Source: Plasticicumulans acidivorans (GTDB lineage: Bacteria; Pseudomonadota; Gammaproteobacteria; Competibacterales; Competibacteraceae). From it: a stretch of DNA of 64,000 bases. The DNA is taken from contig NZ_QGTJ01000007.1 of assembly GCF_003182095.1 (NCBI RefSeq), positions 212,455 to 276,454 of the forward strand, given 5' to 3'. The notes beneath the pieces were generated by a model. That model was not told the origin of the DNA. It saw only the letters and a list, made by a program, of their open reading frames with translations, and searched no databases. A program made the translations under genes and the position numbers. Position 1 is the stretch's first letter; the number at the start of each line of letters is the position of its first letter. Shown one piece after another: positions 25,918-35,800 of the stretch.

Positions 25918-26502
25918 TCAACCCCGGACGAGACCTGAAAAACCCATGAAGGCAAGAGACATCAGACCGGCGGTGACCAGAGCGATCGCCGGCCCACGAA
26001 AATGCAGCGGCACGTCGGCAGCGGCAATGCGTTCGCGCAATGCGGCGAACAGCACCAGCACCAGCGAGAAACCGACCGCGGCGCCGAAGCCGTACAGCGC
26101 CGATTCGACGAAGCCGTTGTGCGCCTGAATGTTGAGCAGCGCGACGCCGAGCACCGCACAGTTGACGGTGATCAGCGGCAGATAGATGCCCAGCACCTGA
26201 TAGAGCACCGGACTGGTTTTGTGCACGACCATTTCGGTGAACTGCACGACCACCGCGATGACCAGAATGAACGTGATGGTGTTGAGGTAGTCGAGGCCCA
26301 GTGGCGCCAGCAGGTAGCGATAGACCAGATAAGTGCACACCGAGGACAAGGTCAGCACGAAGGTGGTGGCCATGCCCATGCCGAGCGCGGTTTCGACCTT
26401 TTTCGAGACGCCCATGAACGGGCACAGGCCAAGGAACTTCACCAGCACGAAGTTATTGACGAGGACCGTGCTCAGCAGGATCAGAACGTACTCTTTCATC
26501 AC
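25918..26502 (-). CDS. rsxA: Rsx/Rnf complex subunit A
   Basis: A 194-residue six-helix membrane protein, first gene of the rsx run. It begins [35 protein letters not shown] and has [14 protein letters not shown], with the conserved cysteine pair near residues 25 and 113 that carry the intramembrane cluster. GGAAAAAGGTG precedes the ATG. Its promoter must lie in 26,503-26,690. Confidence 0.97.
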   Translation of the reverse strand: MMKEYVLILLSTVLVNNFVLVKFLGLCPFMGVSKKVETALGMGMATTFVLTLSSVCTYLVYRYLLAPLGLDYLNTITFILVIAVVVQFTEMVVHKTSPVLYQVLGIYLPLITVNCAVLGVALLNIQAHNGFVESALYGFGAAVGFSLVLVLFAALRERIAAADVPLHFRGPAIALVTAGLMSLAFMGFSGLVRG

Positions 26503-26696
26503 CTTTTTCCAGTGCCGTGGTGAGCCATCGCAAAAAAACTGTTCAAACTGCGTGAAGCTTGCCGTATGCCGGCTAAAATCCCATATGGATCATGGGGTTC
26601 ATCGCCAGTCGAGAACGCGCAACAGTAGCAGAAAGCCGACCTCCGCCACCAGTGCGGACGGTAGTCCGCGGGACGGTGCTCCGCTTGGCCGGCAGA

Positions 26697-26737
26697 CAAG
26701 AAAAAGCCCTTCCCGCCGGGCTGGCGCGGGAAGGGCT
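26697..26737 (-). terminator. Rho-independent terminator of argF
   Basis: A perfect 12-bp stem AGCCCTTCCCGC / GCGGGAAGGGCT (26705-26716 with 26726-26737) followed on the minus strand by TTTTTCTTG. It is about 20 bases past the argF stop codon and upstream of rsxA. Confidence 0.9.
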
Positions 26738-26756
26738 GTTCGAGATGCCGGGCGAT

Positions 26757-27674
<918 letters not shown>

Positions 27675-27739
27675 GGGATGCGGATTCCTCTTCCCGCGGA
27701 GGGTCTGGCGTGGATCGGCCACGCCCCGGGGCGTCGCGC

Positions 27740-28921
27740 TCAGCTCGCGGAGTCCTCGCGCGCGAAGGTGTGGATCAGTCGACTGACGCGGGTGACGATT
27801 TCGTCGGCTTCCGCATCGCTGAGAGTCAGCGGCGGCAGCAGACGGATCACCGAATCGGCAGTCACGTTGATGAGAATGGCTGCATCGAGCGCCCGGCGCA
27901 CGAGTTCTGCGCACGGACGGGCCAACTCAATGCCGAGCATCAAGCCGAGGCCACGAATTTCGCGCACGACACTGCAGCCATCGAGTGCGGCGCGAAAGCC
28001 CTGCTGCATGCGCTCACCGAGAGCTGCGGCGCGCAGTGGCAGATGATCGCGCTCGATGATGTCGAGCACGCTCAGCGCAGTACGGCAGGCGAGCGGATTA
28101 CCGCCGAAGGTCGAACCGTGGCTGCCGGGCTGAAACAGCGCTGCGGCGTGGCCGCGGGCAAGGCAGGCGCCGATCGGAAAACCGTTGCCGAGGCCCTTGG
28201 CCAGCGTGATGACGTCCGGCACGACGCCGGCATGCTGGAAGCCGAACCAGGTGCCGGTGCGGGCGATGCCGGCCTGCACTTCGTCCAGCATCATCAGCCA
28301 GTCATGCCGCTCGCACAGCGTGCGCACCGCCGCCAGATAGCCCGCCGGCGCGATGTGGACGCCACCTTCGCCCTGTACCGCTTCGAGCAGCACAGCGACG
28401 ACGTTTTCGTTCATTGCCGCCTGCAGCGCCGCGGTATCGCCGTAAGGCACGTGGCGGAAGCCGACGACCAGCGGCTCGAAGCCCCGCTTGACCTTGGCGT
28501 TACCGGTCGCGCTCAGCGTCGCCAGCGTGCGGCCGTGGAAGCTCTTTTCGGCCACCAGGATCACCGGTTGCTCGATGCCGCGGTGGCGGGCGTGCAGACG
28601 GGCGAGCTTGATTGCCGCCTCGTTGGCTTCGGCGCCGGAGTTGCAGAAGAACGCGCGATCCATGCCGGCGAGCGCACACAGGCGCTCGGCGAGCGCGGCC
28701 TGCAGCGGGATGCCGTAGACGTTGGAGGTGTGCATCAGCGTCGCCGCCTGTTCGGCGATGGCGCGGGCGACTTCCGGGTGAGCATGGCCGAGACCGCACA
28801 CGGCGATGCCCGACAGGGCATCGAGATAACGTCGTCCGCTGTCGTCCCACAGCCAGGCACCCTCGCCACGCACGAAGCTCACGGGCAGGCGTGCATAGGT
28901 GCTCATCAGGTGGTCGGACAT
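27740..28921 (-). CDS. argD: Acetylornithine aminotransferase
   Basis: A 393-residue class III PLP aminotransferase. It has [17 protein letters not shown], the [14 protein letters not shown] segment, [14 protein letters not shown], and [13 protein letters not shown] with the PLP lysine near residue 243. The start at 28921 ([12 protein letters not shown]) is preferred over an ATG 11 codons upstream. With argF it forms an argDF unit; argG is at 9664-10872. Confidence 0.95.
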   Translation of the reverse strand: MSDHLMSTYARLPVSFVRGEGAWLWDDSGRRYLDALSGIAVCGLGHAHPEVARAIAEQAATLMHTSNVYGIPLQAALAERLCALAGMDRAFFCNSGAEANEAAIKLARLHARHRGIEQPVILVAEKSFHGRTLATLSATGNAKVKRGFEPLVVGFRHVPYGDTAALQAAMNENVVAVLLEAVQGEGGVHIAPAGYLAAVRTLCERHDWLMMLDEVQAGIARTGTWFGFQHAGVVPDVITLAKGLGNGFPIGACLARGHAAALFQPGSHGSTFGGNPLACRTALSVLDIIERDHLPLRAAALGERMQQGFRAALDGCSVVREIRGLGLMLGIELARPCAELVRRALDAAILINVTADSVIRLLPPLTLSDAEADEIVTRVSRLIHTFAREDSAS

Positions 28922-29076
28922 GGTCGGGCTCCGTGCGCAAGTGCTCTGCCGCACGGCAGCCGTGCAGCGGAAAAACCCGCGAGCCTACCGACGAAAAGTT
29001 CCCCGGGCAAGCCTTAAAAAACAGTAAAACCGCGAAAAAGCGGCCACGGATGAATGCCTTGGCGTGTTTGCCCGGT

Positions 29077-30582
29077 TCAAACCGGGGCTTCGTAGTGTTC
29101 GCCCTGCGCGCGCAGCGGACGTTCGGCGACCCGCGCCCAGCACAGTGTCCCGCACAGCAGCAGCAGTGCGTCGAGACTGAAGATCAGCGCAAAAGCCTGG
29201 CCGAGCGTACTGCGCTCGTGGTCGCTGAGCGGCCGTCGCACCAGCTCCTCCAGGCCGCCGAGTGCGCCGAGATCCGGCAGCCAGGCCAGCGCCAGGCCGA
29301 GCACCAGCGCCGAGGCGACGGCCACCCACACCGCACCGCCGAGCGCGCGGGCAAAGGTCAGCGCACCGGTGACGGCGCCGATGTCGCGCGGTGCCACGGC
29401 GTTCTGTGCTGCCGTCAAACTGGCCGAGAACAGCGGACCGATACCGAGCCCGGCGACGAGCAGTAGCGCTGCGATCTGCCACGGCGAGGCCGCACCGCGC
29501 AGCGCGAGGAAGGCGAGGCCGAGCAGCGCGCACATCGCCAGCGGCACACCGATCAGCGGCGGGCGGCGATAGCGCCCGGTCGCCTTCAGGTGATGGCCGG
29601 TCCAGGTCGCCGTGACCGGCGCGCCGAGCGACAGTGGGATCAGCACCAGACCGGCGGCGGCCGCGCTCATGCCCAGCGTGATCTGCAGCCAGGCCGGCAC
29701 CAGCACGGCCAGCGCCAGGAAACCGCCGAAGATCAGGAACAGCGCTGTGCCGACCGGGCCGACGACGGCATCGCGGAAGAACTGCGGCGGCAGGATCGGC
29801 TCATCGACGCGTGACTGGCGGCGCAGGAACAGCACGCCGGCCGTGCTGGCGGCGGCGAGCAGACCGAGCAGCGGCAGCGAGGTCCAGCCCCAGCGGTGGC
29901 CGCCGAGCGACAGCACCAGCAGCAGCCCGCTGGTACTGGTGAGCAGCAGCAGCACGCTGATGAAGTCGATGCGCTTGCGCCCGCGCGGCTGTGGCGGCAG
30001 GCGGCGCAGCGCGCGATCGGTGACGGTCAGCGCGAGCAGGCCGAACGGCAGATTGATCCAGAAGATCCACGGCCAGCCGAGGTATTGCGTCAGCGCTCCG
30101 CCGAGAGTCGGCCCGAGCAGGCCGGCCGCGGCCCAGATGCTGGCGAAATAGCCGACGTAGCGGCCGCGCTCGCGCGGCGCGACCACGTCGGCGACGGTGG
30201 CCTGCGCCAGCGTGATCAGGCCGCCGCCGCCGAGGCCCTGCAGCGCGCGGGCGAGGATCAGCGTCTGCATCGACGTGGCCAGCGCACACAGCGCCGAGCC
30301 GGCGAGGAAGACCAGCAGGCAGCCGACCAGCACCGGACGGCGGCCGAGCAGGTCGCTGGCTTTGCCGAGTACCGGGGTGGCGCAGGTCGCTGTCAGCAGG
30401 TAGGCGGTGACCACCCAGGACATCAGCTCGACCTGGCCGAGCTGGCCGGCGATCGCCGGCAGCGCGGTGGCGACGATGCTCTGATCGAGCGCGGCGAGAA
30501 ACAGCGAGATCACCGCACCGAGCACGATGACGCGGATGTCGGTCGCGGAGAGCGGAGCGGCGGGGCTGGCGGGCTGGGACAT
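29077..30582 (-). CDS. MFS drug exporter, DHA2 (EmrB/QacA) family
   Basis: A 501-residue major facilitator with 14 predicted helices. LDQSIVATALPAIAGQLGQ in helix 1, GKASDLLGRRPVLVGCLLVFLAGS in the loop 2-3 region and ALQGLGGGGLITLAQATVADVV in helix 4-5 are the DHA2 family signatures. It is a proton antiporter, substrate unknown. No membrane-fusion partner is adjacent, so it probably acts alone at the inner membrane. Confidence 0.92.
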   Translation of the reverse strand: MSQPASPAAPLSATDIRVIVLGAVISLFLAALDQSIVATALPAIAGQLGQVELMSWVVTAYLLTATCATPVLGKASDLLGRRPVLVGCLLVFLAGSALCALATSMQTLILARALQGLGGGGLITLAQATVADVVAPRERGRYVGYFASIWAAAGLLGPTLGGALTQYLGWPWIFWINLPFGLLALTVTDRALRRLPPQPRGRKRIDFISVLLLLTSTSGLLLVLSLGGHRWGWTSLPLLGLLAAASTAGVLFLRRQSRVDEPILPPQFFRDAVVGPVGTALFLIFGGFLALAVLVPAWLQITLGMSAAAAGLVLIPLSLGAPVTATWTGHHLKATGRYRRPPLIGVPLAMCALLGLAFLALRGAASPWQIAALLLVAGLGIGPLFSASLTAAQNAVAPRDIGAVTGALTFARALGGAVWVAVASALVLGLALAWLPDLGALGGLEELVRRPLSDHERSTLGQAFALIFSLDALLLLCGTLCWARVAERPLRAQGEHYEAPV

Positions 30583-30647
30583 CGGCAGACGCTCGGCAGG
30601 GACGGCGGTTGGAGTCCGGGCGCCGGGCGGCGTTCACCGTCCGGACG

Positions 30648-30672
30648 AAAAAGGCCCGCGAATGCGGGCCTT
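30648..30672 (-). terminator. Rho-independent terminator of sodB
   Basis: A 9-bp stem AAGGCCCGC / GCGGGCCTT with a 4-base loop, followed on the minus strand by TTTTTCG; it lies about 25 bases past the sodB stop codon. Confidence 0.88.
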
Positions 30673-30695
30673 GGGGCATGCCTGAACGGTGTCGA

Positions 30696-31274
30696 TCAGG
30701 CGAACTGGGCGGCGACGAAGTCCCAGTTGACCAGGTTCCAGAAGGCTTCGACGTACTTCGGACGCAGGTTGCGGTAGTCGACGTAGTAGGCGTGTTCCCA
30801 GACGTCGCAGGTCAGCAGCGCCTTCTTGCCGGAGGTCATCGGCGTGCCGGCGTTGGAGGTGCTCATCAGCTCCAGGCTGCCGTCGGGATTCTTCACCAGC
30901 CAGCCCCAGCCGGAACCGAAGGTGCCGACGGCGCACTTGGTGAACTCTTCCTTGAACGCGGCGAAGGAGCCGAACTTGGCATTGATCGCCTCGGCCAGCG
31001 CACCGCTCGGCTCGCCGCCGCCGTTCGGCGACAGGCAGTTCCAGTAGAAGGTGTGGTTCCAGACCTGGGCGGCGTTGTTGAAGATGCCGCCGGAGGACTT
31101 GAGGACGATGTCTTCAAGCGACAGGGTCTCGAAATCCGTGCCCTTGATCAGATTGTTGAGGTTCACCACGTAGGTGTTGTGGTGCTTGCCGTAGTGGTAC
31201 TCCAGGGTTTCCGCCGAGATGTGCGGTTCGAGGGCGTTCTTTTCGTACGGCAGAGCGGGCAGTTCATGAACCAT
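30696..31274 (-). CDS. sodB: Iron superoxide dismutase
   Basis: A 192-residue cytoplasmic Fe-SOD. Metal ligands are His27 in [14 protein letters not shown], His near 74 in [12 protein letters not shown], and Asp and His in [31 protein letters not shown] and GSGWGWLV favour iron over manganese. The start at 31274 is preceded by AGGAGG. Confidence 0.97.
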   Translation of the reverse strand: MVHELPALPYEKNALEPHISAETLEYHYGKHHNTYVVNLNNLIKGTDFETLSLEDIVLKSSGGIFNNAAQVWNHTFYWNCLSPNGGGEPSGALAEAINAKFGSFAAFKEEFTKCAVGTFGSGWGWLVKNPDGSLELMSTSNAGTPMTSGKKALLTCDVWEHAYYVDYRNLRPKYVEAFWNLVNWDFVAAQFA

Positions 31275-31654
31275 GAGGTGGCCTCCTGACAGCTGGCTGG
31301 GAAAGCGGTTCGTCCCGCCGGCGAATGACCATGTTTCCATTGTGGATTCCCCGGTCGGGTCCGCGCCGAGTCTATGCGCCTGCGGCACGACATATCAACG
31401 CGACAGCCTGTACGGCTGTTGTCGATGCCGTAATGTGCCCGGCCATTGCGCACGGCGCTGAGCGGAGCATGGCTGCCCCGCTGCGGCGCACGACTGATGA
31501 GCGAGGTTCGACTCTTGGTATTGCTTGCGGATGACGGCGGCTGCAACCGCGCCGGAAAAACAGCGGCCTATACAACTGTGTGCAAAGCGGTGGGGGCTGC
31601 CGTGGCACCGGTGAAGCACACGGGTGCGCGGGACGAGCGGAGGGGGCGCGCGTG
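31275..31654. other. Divergent region between sodB and an ArsB/NhaD-type permease
   Basis: 380 bases with no supported gene. It should hold the two divergent promoters. The only structure noted is an imperfect dyad around ACAGCC-TGTAC-GGCTGT at 31403-31419, whose flanks CGACA and TGTCG extend it. No clear -35/-10 pair was identified by eye. Confidence 0.4.
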
Positions 31655-32980
31655 ATGGCTGCTGAACTTGCTGCCGGGCTCGAACCGATGCGTGTGGCGC
31701 TGGCGATCTTTGCCGTGACCTATGTGCTGATCGTCAGCGATGCGCTCAACCGGGCCGTGCTGGCCGGTATCGGCGCGGTGCTGATGATCCTCTGCGGCGT
31801 GCTGACGCAGGCGCAGGCGGTCGCCGGCATCGACTTCAATGCGCTGGGCCTGTTGACGGCGATGATGATCATCGTCGGCATCGCACAGAAGAGCGGCATG
31901 TTCCAGTACGTGGCGATCGTCGCCGCGCAGCGGGTGCGTGCCGATCCCTGGCGGCTGCTGCTGATGCTGGCGGTGGTGACGGCGCTGTTCTCGGCGGTGC
32001 TCGACAACGTCACCACCGTGCTGCTGCTGACGCCGGTGGCGCTGCGCATGACCGCGGCGCTCGGCGTGCCGGCCTATCCGTACCTGTTCGCGCTGATTCT
32101 GTCGTCGAACATCGGCGGTACGGCGACGCTGATCGGCGATCCGCCGAACATCATGATCGGTTCGGCGGCGCACCTGGGCTTCAACGACTTTCTGCTGCAT
32201 CTGGCGCCGGCGGCGGCGGTCAGCTTCGTCGCCACGCTGCTGGCGATCCGCCTGCTGTGGGGCGCCCGGCTGCACGCCGATGCCGAGCGGCGCGCCCGCG
32301 TCATGGCCTTCGAGGCCCGCACGGCGATCAGCGATCGCCGGCTGCTGCGCCAGTCGCTGCTGGTGATCGTCGCGGTGGTCATCGGTTTTCTGTGCGCCGG
32401 GCGCCTGCAGCTGGAGGCGGCGACCGTGGCGGCAAGCGGGGCGGTGCTGCTGCTGACGCTGCAGGTGTTCGGCAAGGATTCGACCCGTCAGCGCGAACAG
32501 GTCGCGCTGGCGCTCGGTCAGGTCGAGTGGGTGACCTTGTTCTTCTTCACCGGCCTGTTCGTCATCGTCGCCGGCGTCGAGCAGGCCGGTGCGCTCAGGC
32601 GGCTGGCCGACTGGATCATCGCCCGGACCCAGGGCAGCCATGCGGCGACCACCTTCGCCATCCTCTGGGTGTCGGCGCTGCTGTCCTCGGTGGTCGACAA
32701 CATCCCGTTCGTGGCAACGATGATCCGCGTGATCCACAACATGTCGGCGAGCTTCAGCGCCGGGCAGCTGCAGACGCTGTGGTGGGCGCTGTCGCTCGGT
32801 GCCTGCCTCGGCGGCAACGGCACGCTGATCGGTGCCAGCGCCAATGTCGTCGTCGCCGGCATTGCCGAGCGCTCCGGGCAGCGGGTGCGGTTTGCGACCT
32901 TCCTGCTGCATGCGTTTCCGCTGATGCTGCTGAGCATCGCCATCAGCTCGGTCTATCTGTATCTGCGCTATCTGCAGTGA
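31655..32980 (+). CDS. ArsB/NhaD-type (ion transporter superfamily) permease
   Basis: A 441-residue membrane protein with about 11-12 helices. SNIGGTATLIGDPPNIMIG in the first half and LGGNGTLIGASANVVVAG in the second are the paired re-entrant signature of the ArsB/NhaD/P-protein group. The start at 31655 (MAAELAAGLEPM) follows GGAGGGGG. No ars genes are nearby, so Na+/H+ exchange or anion transport is more likely than arsenite export; the substrate is not decided. Confidence 0.88.
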   Translation: MAAELAAGLEPMRVALAIFAVTYVLIVSDALNRAVLAGIGAVLMILCGVLTQAQAVAGIDFNALGLLTAMMIIVGIAQKSGMFQYVAIVAAQRVRADPWRLLLMLAVVTALFSAVLDNVTTVLLLTPVALRMTAALGVPAYPYLFALILSSNIGGTATLIGDPPNIMIGSAAHLGFNDFLLHLAPAAAVSFVATLLAIRLLWGARLHADAERRARVMAFEARTAISDRRLLRQSLLVIVAVVIGFLCAGRLQLEAATVAASGAVLLLTLQVFGKDSTRQREQVALALGQVEWVTLFFFTGLFVIVAGVEQAGALRRLADWIIARTQGSHAATTFAILWVSALLSSVVDNIPFVATMIRVIHNMSASFSAGQLQTLWWALSLGACLGGNGTLIGASANVVVAGIAERSGQRVRFATFLLHAFPLMLLSIAISSVYLYLRYLQ

Positions 32981-33188
32981 GCGCCGGCTTGTCGGCTGCA
33001 CGACGGGCGTCTGCGGAGGGCGCCGTGTTTGTCAGTGTTGCGACAGCTTGCCGCGGCGGTGGCCGTTTGCGTGGCGATGGCGGCCATACCGCCAGCGTAC
33101 TTGTCAGCCCCGGCGGCGCGGTCAACCATGCGCGCCGGTTTCCCAGGCCCGCGCGGTGCGCCGGCCGTTTTTCAGTGAGGACAGCGAA

Positions 33189-34976
33189 GTGTGCGGCATC
33201 TGCGGAGAACTGCGTTTCGACGGCACGCGACCCGATCCGGCCCTGCTCGGCAGGATGATGGCGCGGCTCGCGCGCCGCGGGCCGGACCATGAGGGCAGCT
33301 ACAGCGACGGCGCCCTGGCCTTCGGCCACCGCCGGCTGGCGATCATCGACCTGTCGCCGCGCTCGAACCAGCCGATGGTCGACGCCGAGCTCGGCCTGAC
33401 CATCGTCTTCAACGGCACCATCTACAACTACCCGCAGCTGCGCGCCGAGCTGCAGGCCAAGGGCTACCACTTCTTTTCCGGTGGCGATACCGAGGTCATC
33501 CTCAAGGCGTACGCCGAATGGGGCGAGGCCTGCGTCGAACGTCTGCTCGGCATGTTCGCCTTCGCCATCTGGGATACGCGCAAGCGCACGCTGTTCCTCG
33601 CCCGCGACCGCCTCGGCATCAAGCCGCTGTATTTCAGCCGCACGCCGGGTGCGCTGCGTTTTGCCTCCAATTCGCAGGCGCTGCTCGAAGCGGCCGACGT
33701 CGACACCTCGATCGACCCGGTGGCGCTGCATCACCAGCTGACGCTGCACGCCGTGGTGCCGGCGCCGCGCACGGTGCTCAGCGGTATCCGCAAGCTGCCG
33801 CCGGCGAGCACGCTGCTGATCGACGAGCACGGTCACGAACAGCCGCGCACCTACTGGAAGCTGCGCGCTGAGCGCCCGGCCGAGGTGTACAGCGAGGCCG
33901 AGTGGCTGGAGCGCATCCACGGCGCGCTGCTCAACGCGGTGCGCCGGCGCATGGATGTGGCCGATGTGCCGGTCGGTGTGCTGCTCTCCGGCGGCCTCGA
34001 TTCCAGCCTGCTGGTGGCGCTGCTCGCCGAGGCCGGCAAGGAGAACGTGCTGACCTTCTCGGTCGGCTTCGAGGATCAGCCGGAAGAGAAGGGCTCGGAG
34101 TTCGAGTACTCCGACCTGGTCGTCGAGCGCTACGCCACGCATCACCACAAGTTCCTGATTCCGAACGGTGATGTGCTGCTGCGTCTGCCCGAGGCGGTGA
34201 GCTGCATGGCCGAGCCGATGGTCGGTCAGGACGCCGTTGCCTTCTTCCTGCTCTCCGAGCGGGTGGCGCGCGAAGTCAAGGTGGTGCAGAGCGGGCAGGG
34301 CGCCGATGAGGTTTTCGCCGGTTATTTCTGGTACCCGCAGATGGCCGCCGCCGAGGGCGAGGACGATGTCGCCCGCTTCGCCAGCCGTTATTTCGACCGC
34401 GACCATACCGAATTCCTCGACGCCGTCGAGCCGCGCTGGCACGGTCCCGATTACTCGGCGGAGACGGTGCGTCGCCTGCTCGGCGAGCCCGGTGCCGATA
34501 CCTACCTCGACCGCGTGCTGCGCATGGACACGACGACGCTGATCGTCGATGACCCGGTCAAGCGCGTCGACAATATGACGATGGCCTGGGGGCTGGAGGC
34601 GCGCGTGCCTTTCCTCGATCACGAACTGGTCGAGCTGGCGATGAGCATGCCGCCCGAGCTCAAGCTGCGCGACGGCGGCAAGTACGCCTTGAAACAGTTC
34701 GCCCGCGGCCGCATCCCTGATGCCGTCATCGACCGGCCGAAGGGCTATTTCCCGGTGCCGGCGCTGAAATACGTGCGTGGCGAGTTCCTTGCTTTCATGC
34801 ATGACGTGCTCGACTCGCAGGCGGCGCGCAATCGCGGCATCTTCCGTCGGGAGTACCTCGATGCGCTGTTCGCCGCGCCCGAGGCGTGGATGACGCGCCT
34901 GCAGGGCAGCAAACTCTGGCATGCCGCGCTGCTCGAACTGTGGCTGCAGCTCAATGTCGATGCAGTACGGCCCTGA
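33189..34976 (+). CDS. N-acetylglutaminylglutamine-type amidotransferase (asparagine synthase family)
   Basis: A 595-residue class II glutamine amidotransferase. The start is GTG at 33189, giving MCGICGELRFDG with nucleophile Cys2; this opening is characteristic of the amidotransferase of N-acetylglutaminylglutamine amide (NAGGN) osmolyte synthesis. The synthetase half has the ATP-pyrophosphatase loop VGVLLSGGLDSSLLVAL near residue 260. GAGGA precedes the start. The acetyltransferase/ATP-grasp partner and peptidase that normally adjoin it are absent here: grxD follows instead. Asparagine or another amide product remains possible. Confidence 0.82.
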   Translation: MCGICGELRFDGTRPDPALLGRMMARLARRGPDHEGSYSDGALAFGHRRLAIIDLSPRSNQPMVDAELGLTIVFNGTIYNYPQLRAELQAKGYHFFSGGDTEVILKAYAEWGEACVERLLGMFAFAIWDTRKRTLFLARDRLGIKPLYFSRTPGALRFASNSQALLEAADVDTSIDPVALHHQLTLHAVVPAPRTVLSGIRKLPPASTLLIDEHGHEQPRTYWKLRAERPAEVYSEAEWLERIHGALLNAVRRRMDVADVPVGVLLSGGLDSSLLVALLAEAGKENVLTFSVGFEDQPEEKGSEFEYSDLVVERYATHHHKFLIPNGDVLLRLPEAVSCMAEPMVGQDAVAFFLLSERVAREVKVVQSGQGADEVFAGYFWYPQMAAAEGEDDVARFASRYFDRDHTEFLDAVEPRWHGPDYSAETVRRLLGEPGADTYLDRVLRMDTTTLIVDDPVKRVDNMTMAWGLEARVPFLDHELVELAMSMPPELKLRDGGKYALKQFARGRIPDAVIDRPKGYFPVPALKYVRGEFLAFMHDVLDSQAARNRGIFRREYLDALFAAPEAWMTRLQGSKLWHAALLELWLQLNVDAVRP

Positions 34977-35081
34977 TATCCCGGCGTTGCCGCGCGTTCA
35001 GCTGGCGCCGGCAAACGCGTAGACTCGACCGCCAACCTGCCTGCCGGTCACCCCGGCCCATCGCTTTACGAGGAACAGACA

Positions 35082-35420
35082 ATGGATGACGTGCTCAAGC
35101 GCATCGATGATCAGGTCAAGAACAACCCGGTGCTGATCTACATGAAGGGCACGCCGCAGGCGCCGCAGTGCGGCTTCTCGCAGCGCGCCTCGCAGGCGCT
35201 CGCCGGTACCGGCGTGCCGTTTGCCTATGTCAACGTGCTCGAAGACATGGACATCTTCCAGAACCTGCCGCGCTATGCCGACTGGCCGACCTTCCCGCAG
35301 ATCTATGTCGACGGCGAGCTGATCGGCGGCTGCGACATCACGCTGGAGCTGTACCAGAACGGTGATCTGCAGAAGATGGTCGATGCTGCCGTCGCCAAAA
35401 GCGAACAGCCTTCCGCCTGA
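35082..35420 (+). CDS. grxD: Monothiol glutaredoxin (CGFS, Grx4)
   Basis: A 112-residue monothiol glutaredoxin that carries and delivers [2Fe-2S] clusters. MKGTPQAPQCGFSQ contains the CGFS active site near residue 30, and WPTFPQIYVDGELIGGCDI is the glutathione-binding region. GAGGAACAGACA precedes the start. Cytoplasmic. Confidence 0.97.
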   Translation: MDDVLKRIDDQVKNNPVLIYMKGTPQAPQCGFSQRASQALAGTGVPFAYVNVLEDMDIFQNLPRYADWPTFPQIYVDGELIGGCDITLELYQNGDLQKMVDAAVAKSEQPSA

Positions 35421-35494
35421 GTGCTGCGCGCCAGCGTCACTGCGAGACCCGGCAAGTGCCGGGTTTCGCGCTTTTGGCGGCCGAAAAATCGGAT

Positions 35495-35508
35495 TTGATG
35501 CACATCAG
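35495..35508 (+). promoter_or_regulatory. FNR/ANR box of feoAB
   Basis: TTGATGCACATCAG matches the FNR consensus TTGAT-N4-ATCAA at all but the last base. Its centre (35501.5) lies about 40 bases upstream of a transcription start predicted from the -10-like CATAGT at 35530-35535, the spacing of a class II FNR-activated promoter. Confidence 0.75.
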
Positions 35509-35534
35509 GCAATCGTGGCCTGAAAATGGCATAG

Positions 35535-35549
35535 TGAGAAACATTCTCA
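35535..35549 (+). promoter_or_regulatory. Fur-box-like dyad of feoAB
   Basis: TGAGAAACATTCTCA is a 7-1-7 dyad with one mismatch, like the TGAtAAT-n-ATTaTCA Fur consensus. It overlaps the predicted transcription start and lies 15 bases upstream of feoA, a fitting place for repression by Fur. Confidence 0.6.
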
Positions 35550-35563
35550 GGGAGATTGCCGCC

Positions 35564-35800
35564 ATGTCCGTCGTCACGCTCGATACCTTGTCCCCCGGCC
35601 ACGAGGCCACGATCGAATCGCTCGACCTCGATGCAGGCTTTCGCCAGCGGCTGCAGGCGCTCGGTCTGCGCTGCGGACGTCCGCTGTCGGTCGAGCGGCA
35701 GGCGGCACTCGGCGGACCGCTGGTGGTCCGGGTCGGACCGGTACAACTGATGCTGCGCCGGTGCGATGCGCACGGCATCACGGTGCGGCTGTCGGCATGA
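35564..35800 (+). CDS. feoA: Ferrous iron transport protein A
   Basis: A 78-residue SH3-like cytoplasmic protein that supports FeoB. TLDTLSPGHEATIESLDLDAGFRQRLQALGLRCG matches FeoA. The start at 35564 follows GGGAG; the in-frame upstream extension runs through the promoter elements and is rejected. It overlaps feoB by four bases (ATGA). Confidence 0.93.
   Translation: MSVVTLDTLSPGHEATIESLDLDAGFRQRLQALGLRCGRPLSVERQAALGGPLVVRVGPVQLMLRRCDAHGITVRLSA

Noticed and set aside
29020..29045. Short stem with A-rich flanks just upstream of the 3' end of the MFS gene region
   Set aside because: Only a 4-bp stem and located on the argD-proximal side; not convincing as a terminator.
31568..34922. Two long minus-strand frames opposite the ArsB/NhaD-type permease and the amidotransferase
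   Set aside because: Translations are low-complexity Gln/Arg/His-rich; the plus-strand genes have full signatures.
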